Of a stretch of 64,000 nucleotides of DNA, positions 16,596-27,107 are shown one piece after another (the first letter of the stretch is position 1; every line of letters begins with the position of its first letter). A program made the position numbers and the translations under genes. The notes under the pieces are model-generated. The model made no database searches, was not told the DNA's origin, and worked only from the letters and a program-made list of their open reading frames with translations. This DNA comes from Pocillopora verrucosa (lineage: Eukaryota; Cnidaria; Anthozoa; Scleractinia; Pocilloporidae), in contig NC_089321.1 in NCBI RefSeq assembly GCF_036669915.1, positions 2,793,316 to 2,857,315 of the forward strand, written 5' to 3'.

Positions 16596-19323
16596 TCGTA
16601 CTTATGAAATGTTTTCGAGCGTAAAATCTCAAGGATCAATTGACACCCTAGGAAGTATCAAGTCCCAGAAAAAAAAGGAAAAGGCATTTTTCCTTATTTC
16701 TAGTTTTGTTATATTAATTTCCAAAAACTCCTAGCGATAAGAGGATTTACATGTGGGGTATCCAGTTGCATTTCCCATTAAAAAAAAAAAATTGAGAATT
16801 TTATACTTTAATTTCTTAGTTTAAAAGTTTTTATTTACAAGAAAATATATATTAAAGTGCAATGTTTATCCACTGTATTACTTTTTTAATATTCTGGATG
16901 AAATGAACTAAATAAAATAGTAAACATTTGTAGAAAACACCAACATGTGATTATCAGCGCCGGAGGGGCGTTTTAGAGACAGTTACCTGATCTGTTCTCG
17001 TTACTACTTGTTATTACTTGTTTGAAGTTATTGAAAAAGGGACTCACAAATAGCGTAAATTTTACAAATATAATCACAAGAACGTCTCAAAATAAATCTC
17101 TCGGTGCAATAATTGGTTTTTGCTTCATTTAACTTGACAAGGAAAATCAAAAGAAAAACAATGTACGAGATCCGTTTCCGGCGACAAAAAGTCCTGAGAT
17201 TGCAGCCGGCTGTTATCAGGCAAAGTCGTAATTCAATGTTCTTCTGTGTTGGAAAATAGAACATCTTTAAGAAAAGTACAAACAAAGAATAAACAAAAAA
17301 AGAGAAAGCCTTAAAAAGGTGGAATTCCCCCGGCGCCAAAAAGACTGAGTGCTTTGTTCAAACAACCGGAACATTACATCTTTTCCTATTCAAAATGGTT
17401 CTTTTTCTTTTTTTAGAGCCTGGATCTTAAAAATTGGAAATAATACATTAGACAATGGCAAATTAGTTATGTTCAGCTCTCTAAACCATTTTCATGTTCA
17501 AACCTTTTACCAAATTAACAAGTTTGTCGGATTTTCCAGGGCAACGGAAGAGCAAGATAAGAAGGGCAGTCAGAAGTGCTAATTAAAGGGTACCATTTTC
17601 TAATTTAAGTTTTTTCTCAAAAATAAACTAAGTTTAATAAGTATATTAAATATTGGAAACACTCGTCTTGAAACAAACTGTGGTCGAGAAACATATAGTA
17701 TTAGTCGCTTTCAATTAGCTTGTCCAAACATCGTTTCTAAGTTTCAAAATTAACCCAAAGATAATACAACTTAACGAGCGGGTTTTTGAAAAGCTTGCTT
17801 TTTAATGAGGCTTCTGGCAACATTCACATCAAATTACACCCGACGCGTCCAGAGAATACGCTGGTTGAAGACCTGGCCTATAATGGCGACAAATGACACA
17901 GGCATTACAGTTTACCACCGGTAATTACCGGCAGTCAAATAAACAAAGCGTTCGTACTATTAAAAATATTAAAATGGCCAGCAAGAGGGATAGAGTAATT
18001 ATATCCACTTAGTCATTAGTGTTAAGAGGCCATCTTAAAATCGTAATTCGGAGACGATTTTTCTTCTATAGCCGAAGAAAACAAAAAGAATACTTTGTGT
18101 TCTCTTTTGGGTACATTTTAATTAAAACTCTTTCAATTTCAAACAAAATTGTTAACAAAGCGCCACGTGCAAAGGACGTAACAAAATCAATCCTTTTCTA
18201 TGAAAGATTTCACTTATTCGCTTTCAAAAAACTATAATAATAGAAGTATCAGTCGATAATTTCTTTTAAATCAATGCCCTCGATGGACCCTGTTCGAAAA
18301 CATCTTCGTATTAGAGCGTTGTCTATCATACCTTTCGTTTGTTGTTGCCCCAATCAATTTTATAACAATGGTAAATTTGAAACCCGTAGAGGAGTACGAA
18401 ATCAGTAAAACGCCTTATTTACAAGAAAAGTTAAGCGGATTCATGATGAAAGGACTACATTAGGATAACTAAACCATTTGTATGCTCATTTCATTTGTAT
18501 GCCCAACTTACCAGGTGAAATTTAACAGTTTAATTTCTTGAACGCAAAAAGAAAATGGAAACTTTTTCGCAGGCATTTGCCTTGCGTTGTGCATCAAAAT
18601 GCAAATAATATAGCGTTCCCAATTTCGGGTAATGGAACAACACACCTCACACAATTGCTAGATTTATACGGAATTGAAGGTCATTTTGAGCGGAGACAAG
18701 ATGTCTGAAAATGCCCAATTTCTTTCGTAATAATCTCTTTCATCGCCTCTACCCGTGGGGGACAAGTTGACAGGGAAACGAGATGTCTGTAAACCCCCCT
18801 GAGCGATACTGGAAAGTGCCAAAATGGTCATAAATAAAGAGTAAGAACTTCGTATTCACTTACACCAAGAGCTCAAGTAATGGGCTCATGCTTACACCTT
18901 TTGTACAAACTTCAAACCGCTCTCTGAGTCAACATCATTGGCCTAAAATGTCCTCCTGGTATTGAAATGTTCTTTACTTTAATGAAATGATTGATGAGTG
19001 TCAAGAAATTGAATGAAATGAAATTAAAAATTAGACACTGAAACATCGCGTAGACCATTCGAAGATTTTGGATAAACAATTGCCTAACGCTATTGTTAGG
19101 GTTGCTATTGAAACTTTGCCTAAGTTTGTAAACTTTACAGTAAGTAATAACGAGAGAAAATGATGGTCTCCTAATTTTCTCTTGGTTGTACAGTTTTCGA
19201 AATAGTTCGCGTTAGGTACTTCGAAATTGTAGCAACACGAGTTACACGGTCCTAACGCATCGGAACAGAAGAAAGTCGAATATCGTTCTATTTACAATAA
19301 CAACAAGGATATTTCAACCTTAC

Positions 19324-19484
19324 CAAAATATTACCAGGCTGTCCAGGGAACAGATTAGCTACCTTAGAGTCAGAAACAGTCATTAAGTTGTGCTTTGAAG
19401 TAACGGCTTTATTCATGAGTTTCTTGTTATTACCACTGCTCTCTGATATTTTCAACAACCCTTCAAGGCCTTCTTTATCAAAAC
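19324..19484 (-). other. Orphan exon candidate
   Basis: On the minus strand a segment is flanked by a good acceptor (pyrimidine-rich, ending ggcag) and a good donor (TTG then GTAAGG). It is open for 53 codons (FDKEGLEGLL, NLMTVSDSKVANLF) with coding-like composition. I recognise no family and found no partner exon in phase nearby, so it could be part of a large-intron gene, a gene fragment or chance. Confidence 0.25.
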
Positions 19485-20673
19485 CTGCCAGTGGAAATGT
19501 CAACATATCATAAAATGCCACAAGCCGAAAGATATTCTGTTCACAGATGAATAAAATAGACAGTGTAACTTTAAGCCTTGAAGAAGACGTCTCCCAGTTC
19601 CCCACATCTTTTTTAAGGAATGCAACGCTTATTCAGTCAGAATATCTATTTACATTTGAAAACACATTTATATGAAACTTTTACATCATTTCAATTTTGA
19701 TGCATTTTTTTTGAAAAATCACATACAATCATTTTGAATCAAAACAAGCAATCAGTCCCCAGGAAGTGTATCAGCTTAGATCGTTTCGGAAAATTCAGCA
19801 TGATTCCACGTTGCTTTTATAACATGGTTTAATAATTATAGACCTAGTTTAAGTCTCGAAAAGCTTTGATTATTTGAAAGATAAAGATTGGCACAATGAA
19901 GACTGCATTCTCAAATTAAGACTAACTCTGTCAAATTAACGTTGGTCCGAGTCGATGAATATTGGACTATGTAAGGAAAAGTACTCGGATGCTCAGATTT
20001 TTTCGTTATTATTGTTATCGTTATTATTAGTTTAAATGAAAATAAAACTGCCTGGGAGGTCAATTTAATATAGCTTCCTGGAATCGCACAAATGGTTCGT
20101 GTAAGACAAAGAAAAAAAATATGCCTAAAAATCATCATTAAGATGTAAAGAAAAAAATTCGATAGGATATTTGATTTAAACGAGGATAGCCGAACGGAAG
20201 AACATTACAAATAATAATTAGCTGATAAAGCAGAGGAAAGGCGCCTCCTTAAGGCGAAAAAAAAAAAGAACTTTCAACTCATATTTTTCCATTTGACCTT
20301 GTGTTTTAATCTTAAGGAGTCGATTGCGTCTTCAAAAACTCAGTCATTTTATTTATTTATCTATTTATTTTTTTGTGAGGGGAGGGTGAGAGTGTTGCAG
20401 AGATTTAGCGGTGGATCACGCTTATATCTCTCTATGTAAAAAAAAAGATTTCTACCTTGACACCAGACTGCATTACTGATAAAGTAAAAACTGCTACTTT
20501 TAAAAGATCCTGCAAAGCAACGTGAGAGTTAAAAAATAAATATTCATGGTCAGAAGGGAGTTTTAGAAAAGAAGCTTGAACCTTTCCGCGCTTTTCGGGG
20601 TCCGCGGCAATGAGCGGGGGCTGGTTGCTTAGACGTACTCTTCCTTAGGTTATTGCTTTGAGGGTCTCAATGG

Positions 20674-20846
20674 GGTTAACGGTTAGCCGTAAAATGGCTA
20701 AAAAGTTTAGTTGTTGGACGCAAAAATTGACGGATTTTAACCGTTAGCCGTAAAAGGGTCAAGCGAAATTTTTTAAAACAACAATAGAAAGAAAGCAACC
20801 ATTAGCCGTTAAATAGCCAGAATTTCAACCTGTAGCCCTAAAAGCC
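20674..20846 (+). repeat. Four degenerate copies of a short ttagccgtaaaa motif
   Basis: Variants of aaccgttagccgtaaaa occur at about 20674-20699, 20735-20760, 20793-20820 and 20826-20846, roughly 20-60 bp apart and all in one orientation. Likely the remains of a simple dispersed repeat. Confidence 0.6.
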
Positions 20847-21137
20847 ATCATCTCATTGACCCTCTTGCTTTAAACAAACAACTGATCAATATGTAAATGG
20901 TGATTTCTTTCCTTTCTGTCTTGATAATGTCCATACTCTTTCTTTAGATTTCCTTTGGTACTGAACTGACATGAATAATTTTTTTTAACAATAAGGAGCT
21001 TAGCTTCTTCGAGATGATGTTGATCAGTTTCTCGTTCACATGACCTTTATGTTTCATTCATGGCAGGAGCCCATTACCGGGCTCCTGTCATGGGTGATTC
21101 TGTTAGAACAAATTAGATAAAGTCGCTCATGGAGGTC

Positions 21138-21312
21138 AACCCTTTACGCCCTAACATCAGAATGCATATTCTCCAGACTGTTTTCTATACATCTCCTAAG
21201 GTGCTGATAAGGAGAATTTGTTCAACAACAGGAGCCCATTACTCCTGTTCAACAATCAAGAGCCTGTTTAGTTGGTGATCATTTCTTTTATTCTCGTGTA
21301 AATTAAAGCTCT
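21138..21312 (-). repeat. Dispersed short repeat, copy 2 (family C)
   Basis: Inverted relative to 1509-1706, with an extra internal segment around 21228-21265 that contains a local palindrome (aacaggag against ctcctgtt). Confidence 0.6.
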
Positions 21313-21844
21313 CTTTGTTGAAAAAAGGCTCAGTATATGCATTTATAAGAATCTTAATGCAGAAAAATTTTCGGTGACTCTTTCAGTTTCTCCTCGTTGA
21401 TTCTTTTTATGATTTTCCTGAGCGACAATGCAACGATAGAAAAAAATTCAGGCCTGTAAGGGATTTGCGGCATTTGCAATATCTTTTCTTAATCCGCGTT
21501 GACATATAATATTTTTATAAATTCACAGTCATTTATTGTAGAAGCGTCGATCGATATGGTCAATATTGAGACGAACACTCACTGAAGTCTTACTCAGTTA
21601 CCTCAGATACCACACAGCCGTCATTATGTAGTGGGTTATTTAACTGCCACTTGCAAAGTTGGAGGAAAATTCTGTAATAGCTTCTGAAATAGTGTAAAAA
21701 CAGAGCACTGTCAAAAAACTAATTCACGACTTAGATAAGTGTCTAAACTCTCAGTATCTCCTTCTGAAACTGATCACCGTGAGCATTTTCGATCAAGAGC
21801 TAAGAGCGTAGAGGAGACTATGTCCGCTAAAAAGGTTTTTATCG

Positions 21845-21845
<1 letters not shown>

Positions 21846-21886
<41 letters not shown>

Positions 21887-21949
21887 AGAGGGAGAGAGAG
21901 AGAGGGAGAGAGGGGAGGAGAGGGGGGGGAGAGAGGGAGAGAGAGAGAT
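21846..21949 (+). repeat. GA-rich microsatellite
   Basis: About 100 bp of (GA)n interrupted by G-runs, in the first intron of the proposed methyltransferase gene. The open frames on both strands here are low-complexity artefacts. Confidence 0.95.
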
Positions 21950-22514
21950 AAAAAATAAAAATCAAGGAAAAGAATGAACCATACATGTAGGCGATAAACA
22001 ACCTGCAGTTGTTTAGTTTCCTTCTTAACCGGTTGCGTCACGTAACGCTCTTCGACAGTGGCGTGACGACTCTGCTTGTTCATTTCCAGGTTCCTCATTC
22101 CTATATTCCTTATGGAGGAAGAAGATCTGGCTTTTATTCTTCCAAAGTCGTAGATACGTTACCCTGCATTTACGAACTGGTTCCCATAGCATTGGAATCT
22201 GTAAGATCTTACCCGGTGTGTCCTGGCTTTGTATTTACCACAGCTGACTATGGCTGTGCTGATGGAGGGACCTCGATGTCGCTTATTTATGCGTGTGTTG
22301 AAGAGCTCAGAAAGTTGCATGGCAATGAGCTGGAAATCCTTGTTTATTACGAGGATCAGCCGGTTAATGACTTCACTTCCCTTTTTTCATACGTCCAAGG
22401 TATTTGCTTTGTTTAATATTATTTAAAGCTTATCTTAAATATGTCCAAACGAGCTCCATTTTCGCAAGAACAGAGATAAATAGTTGTTCCCAGTTTATAT
22501 GACAAGAAAAAAAA

Positions 22515-22685
22515 GTGTTTCTTTCGCTCTGACGAAGGGCTAACGCTGGAGCCGTCAGCTTTACAAACTCTTTACGGTGTCCAATTTACGCTATCAACTC
22601 CGTTGATACCAAATTACCTAGTTACACTCTCCCAGCGACGCAGTACCCAGCTTCTTTAGAAACTTACCCCCTTTATTCATATGTT
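22515..22685 (-). repeat. Dispersed 'gctaacgctcgaaacgtcagc' repeat, copy 2
   Basis: Shares the gctctgacgaagggctaacg, cgtcagctttacaaactcttt and gtccaattta blocks and the reversed cttaccccctttattca block with 5885-6060. Lies in the intron between methyltransferase exons 22090-22399 and 22875-23153. Confidence 0.55.
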
Positions 22686-24527
22686 GCTTTGAAATATCTT
22701 TTTTCCATTCATCATTGTTTCAACACTGACATTCACACAAGAAACCTTAAAAGATTTTTAAACTTAAACTCTGTCGTACCTCTCTTGCCTTTTGATTTTT
22801 CCTGGCGCATTGTCTCTCCTTTCTCTGTTTCTTTTTATTTTTTCGTTATTTTCTTCCTTTTTTCTTTTGCTTAGGCCTTATCTCAGGACCTCAGAGTTAT
22901 TTGACCTCATTTCCAAACGTTTACGTGGCAGCGAGTGAGACTCAGTTTTACAAACAGTGTTTCCCTCGTGGTTCAATACAACTCGGTTTGTTCAGCGTGG
23001 CCCTTCATTGGCTGAGCAAAAAACCATGCAGCGTAACTGGAGGTCTACTTTGTCTCCAGTCCCAAAACCAGGAGGAGAGGGAACTTTTTACAAGACAGGC
23101 AGCAATGGATTGGGAAACGTTCCTTCTAGCTAGAGCAAAGGAATTGTCATTAGGTATGTAGCAGCCTATTCAGCTGGCGTGTGTTGAAGCTGCCGGTGAG
23201 CAAATGAAGCCGATGGAGCTGCGAGTCATTGGCTGTTTTTGGAATTGGGAAACTTCACGCTTACAATGAATGGACCCATTCTTTCCTTTGGAGGAGGTAG
23301 GTAGCTTAAAATCCTGACAAATTAAGTGTATTATGAGTTACATGAAAGCAACTACTTTTCTTCGGATCTTTACATCGTGTTCAGTGCACACAGCGATTAA
23401 ATTTCTGTGGCATCTTAACTCTGTGTTAGGGAGAGGCATGATTAATATTATGAGGGAGGGCAAAATAAGAAGAGAGATGGAGAGATCTTTCCCTTCCTTC
23501 GTTGTAACTGATAAACAATAAACCTTTCTTAGCCTTGGCAGTTTTAGCTGTGGATGACGATGGACACTTTACTGGAGACACAAAGAACACGAAATTCTCC
23601 TTTTCCCAAATAATGTACGATGTGTGGAAGAGCTTGGCAGAGGATTATCTAATCAGTGTGTTAAGATTAAAAAAAGAAACAAAGAAAAGAAAAAGTAAAA
23701 CTGCTCTCAGAAGTTATGGCTGCTGGCGTTTATATCCTGTGTATGAGACTTGAAGTATTTTCATTTCTCTTACAAGTATATCAATGGTCAATTAAGCCCC
23801 AAAATTGGTATCAAAACAGCTCCATGGGTAAATTGGCTCCAGAGCTAAGACAAACTTCATTTTACAGTGAATTAGATACGACATTAGTCCATCGCAGGCA
23901 GCCCCTATCATTTCCTTTGGTTAATCCTGGGGACATGAACCCGCACTTTTTGACATGGAGTTAAGTGCTTCTCTCGATTACGATGATTTGACTCACAACG
24001 AAGACCTATAAGAAAATTGAAATGAAGACCACCACTCTTGGTTCCGTATCCATACCGTTTCTAATCGTGGTTTATCTGTTTTTGCATTCATTATCCTCTT
24101 GATTATTTGACAATCTGGATAATGCTTAGATGGTGTTAAAAGAATTCGAAGACAAGAAAGGAACGGAATGAAATAACAACAGGAGGAATAATTTAAGGAA
24201 TTAATTGAATATAAAGAACATACATGACAAAACTGATTAGTAAAAATGAGTACCAAATGTCACAATGTCTTCACAGGATGAGGTTAATAAGATCACGCTT
24301 CTTAGTTACATGCGGACACGACAAGAGCTGCAGTCGCCATTTATGTCAGCGGAGAGTCCTGTGAGGAGGGTCGGACTGTCACTTGTGTTACTAGATATCA
24401 AAACATTTCCTTGTCCTATACAAAAATGCGCCTAGAGATTGGAGACACAGAGAAGGTTGCAAAATCATTAACGGAAGAAACGCGTGCTTGGGGCAACTTC
24501 ACCTTCTTGTCAGGTGTGTCGGCAGTA

Positions 24528-24935
24528 ACTCTTTCACTCTCAAGATCTCATTAGTAATTCTCCTTATTGTCTTTCAATAAGTTCCGAAGAATTTTCCATT
24601 GGATCAACAAATAATCCCCTTATTGATAATTCCTTTATTCTCATAACTTCCTTCTTAACCGGTTTCGTCACGCAACGCTCTTCGACAGTGGCGTGACGAC
24701 TCTGCTTGTTCATTTCCAGGTTCCTCATTCATATATTCCTTATGGAGGAAGAAGATCTGGCTTTTATTCTTCCAAAGTCGTAGATACGTTACCCTGCATT
24801 AACGAACTGGTTCCCATAGCATTGGAATCTGTAAGATCTTACCCGGTGTGTCCTGGCTTTGTATTTACCACTGCTGACTATGGCTGTGCTGTTTTTGTTG
24901 TTAGGAGAAATTCTGTCTTGGTCACTCATAAGAGT
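24528..24935 (+). mobile_element. Family A miniature element carrying a captured exon copy (copy 2)
   Basis: The left part (actctcaagatctcattagt to about 24647) and the right part (24898-24935, aggagaaattctgtcttgg, gtcactcat) match the outer parts of the element at 1951-2170. Where that copy has about 25 bp of its own sequence, this one carries 243 bp copied from the surrounding gene (24648-24890). It lies inside the last intron of the methyltransferase gene. Confidence 0.75.
24648..24890 (+). repeat. Duplicated methyltransferase exon 2 fragment (copy of 22018-22260)
   Basis: 243 bp aligned without gaps to 22018-22260 with five differences seen, about 98% identical. It includes 72 bp of upstream intron, the splice acceptor and 171 bp of exon 2, up to the SAM-binding motif. 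It breaks off exactly at tggctgtgct and has no donor, so it is unlikely to be spliced productively. Confidence 0.9.
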
Positions 24936-25512
24936 TAAAAGTCTAAGGTTGCTTACCAAATGTCGGAACTAATAGACCAGATTAGTCAGAATAAAAGTGA
25001 ATAATTAAAAGCAGAATTTTCCTTTTTCAACGACACGTTATCTTCAATTGTTATTATTTCATTTATTATCTTCTTAATAATTTTAAAATTACTGGTTTTT
25101 TGTGGCTAGGAATTTATCCGGCACAAGTGACAGAAGAGTCATGAGAATATAAAATCTGCGTATTTTTTATTTTTTGAGAGTATCAAGGCTCGAGCTTTGA
25201 TTGAATATTGAATGCAATAATGGCCAATAATGGATCCCACTGAAGAACTGACTCACCTATTCAGCCGCGTAGACTGTATTTCTTAAAGCAGTCTAACGTT
25301 ACCATCTGCTCCTGTACATCCTGCAAGGCAAGCTGAAGAAAGTATTATTAGCATCTTTTTGGTACTCAGGTCTCTCCGATGAGCGAACAGTGGAAGAGAA
25401 AACCACAATTGTCGATGAATTTTTCCTCCATTTGGAAGCAGAATTTGCAAGAGTGATGCACGATTACAGATCCGAGCTTGTCGCTGCAATCATGAAAGTG
25501 GAAAAGAATTGA

Positions 25513-27107
25513 AATATACACTTTCTTTGCAAATATGAAATAAAGCGCTGTACGAACTATTATTAAGAGATGTCCGTGCCAGGCATAACTTGGCCGCCTA
25601 TATGAATTCTAAAAGGGCAATTGAAGGCACCAAGCTGGCTGGGTAACAACGAAAAATCCTTCATAGTTATTTTTTTAAGCTTTAAAATTTCAGTACAACA
25701 TACAACACATTATTTCAATACAATGTTGTGAACCGCTTCGGAGCGGAATAGAAATTATCATATAGTAAAAAAGAAAAAGCTTGACATTCAGTCTACGTTT
25801 CTTTCGAAGAAATAAATTAATGCTACGAATTGTCGGAGGGAAGTCTCCTATGTATTTTAGGTAATGAAGGCCTCAGATGCAAAGAGACCGAAATGAAAAC
25901 TCCATAAAATGGCGAACTATGAATCTGGTTTTGACTTAACGCACGTCCTTGGTAAGGGTGTGAATCATGAAGTTTTTAAGTGCCTCAATCTGTTTTTTTA
26001 GTTTTGTAATTATTTCACAAAAACATTTAACGTAGTTTATCTATGTTTTTTTTGCTCTTGCCATATAATAAAAGTAACATCTCCTTTTCAAAACATTGGC
26101 CCTGATTTCGATTCGGAAATCGAAACAAATTAAAGTTTATCTTTTACCAGCTCTTTCCGTCTTCCGAAAAGCCTTAACTGACCTTTACCAGCGGCTGGTT
26201 TAAATTGATCACTTGGAGCGGTTTCTGAGAAAGCTTGAATTTATCAGTAAATTTGCATTTTGTCGTCGAATAGTCATCTCGATTGGCCAGTCGTAAGACG
26301 GAGGGTATTCTTTAGTTCAGTAAACGGTTTTTCCCCCTATGTGTAAAACACTTATAAGAATGCCCGTGTCTTCAATAACTTTGACTGTCAACCCTAAGGG
26401 AGCCAATCAGATTCGCCAATCGTGTGACAAATATCGATAAATTTTCACTGTTATTGCAACAAGTAAAAAATGAATTCTGTATAGTAGCTGAGATAACAGC
26501 GAACTTCATTTGCAGCTTCGAGTATCTGAAAAGCACTCACCAGGTACTTAAGAATATGACAGCGTCCAGTCGTTTTTAAATTAAACTTTTCGATAAGAGC
26601 TGAGGAGCAGATGGCAAAAAATCAAGACTTTCTGATTGGCTATTCCCTTAACATTTAAAATATCTAATCACTGCAAATTATGGAATGAAATTTGTGTTTC
26701 TGTTTTTAAAGTTCTTTCGGCAAAGAAACTGTCCCTCGATTAAAACAATCTCGCAATGGCTGTTTGAGGAAAACGAGATAGGTGGTTGACTTATCATGCA
26801 ACTATGTCATACGTTATGCAGATATATCATGTTTTGTATGGTAAACTCATTCAATAATTGGAATCCAAACCCGGAGAATTATACGTGTACAGTTACAATC
26901 GCAATCGATAAAACGTTATTGTTCGTAGTGTTTATTGTATAAGTATTAAGTTTGCAAAGCAGTGTGCTCGTGTCAAGTATTTAAATAGTTTTGTATTTAG
27001 GAAACAAATTGGAATTTGTTGCCATTTTATTCGACGACCCACTGAGCTTTTGTTTCCCCACGCAACGTAAGCCAGTCGTACCAGTGGAAAACACGAATGG
27101 CGCTGTC
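25513..27107. other. Intergenic region between methyltransferase and lectin receptor
   Basis: No gene recognised. The 3' part should contain the promoter and 5' UTR of the receptor gene. Nothing else stands out. Confidence 0.5.

Larger units (their letters stand above)
16596..21819. other. Intergenic spacer
   Basis: No confident gene. It holds the weak exon candidate at 19324-19484, a four-copy short-motif cluster at 20674-20846, an imperfect hairpin at 21060-21092 (caggagccc against gggctcctg) and a family C repeat at 21138-21312. Open frames at 17.0-18.2 kb show no recognisable domains. Confidence 0.5.
21820..25512 (+). pseudogene. SABATH-like SAM-dependent carboxyl methyltransferase with one frameshift
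   Basis: Exons: 21820-21834 (tentative, MSAKK), 22090-22399, 22875-23153, 23533-23657, 24277-24513, 25370-25512 (stop TGA 25510-25512); poly(A) signal 25539-25544. The product resembles the plant-type salicylate/jasmonate methyltransferase family (Methyltransf_7): YIPYGGRRSGFYSS near the N-terminus, SAM-binding DYGCADGGTS (about residues 58-67), EDQPVNDFTSLF, FPRGSIQLGLFSVALHWLSK, then a C-terminal helical part ending VDEFFLHLEAEFARVM. Such enzymes methylate small carboxylic acids; the substrate here is unknown. In exon 24277-24513 the frame runs into TAG after PCPIQK but resumes one base off as RLEIGDTEKVAKSLTEETRAW, and the last exon joins only in the second frame. One missing A in a run of five (24422-24426) explains it. 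Either a recent pseudogene or a homopolymer error in an intact gene. The 23153/23533 junction is the least certain. Confidence 0.75.

Noticed and set aside
17028..17339. 103-codon minus-strand open frame with a MAPGEFHLF start
   Set aside because: No recognisable domain, no splice context and low-complexity hydrophobic composition; looks like chance or repeat.
21739..22098. Open frames on both strands rich in Arg/Glu/Gly or Ser/Leu/Pro
   Set aside because: They are translations of a GA microsatellite; only the MSAKK codons at 21820-21834 have splice-phase support.
22901..23161. Start codon at 22901 for a separate small protein
   Set aside because: It is internal to a methyltransferase exon that begins at the acceptor at 22874.
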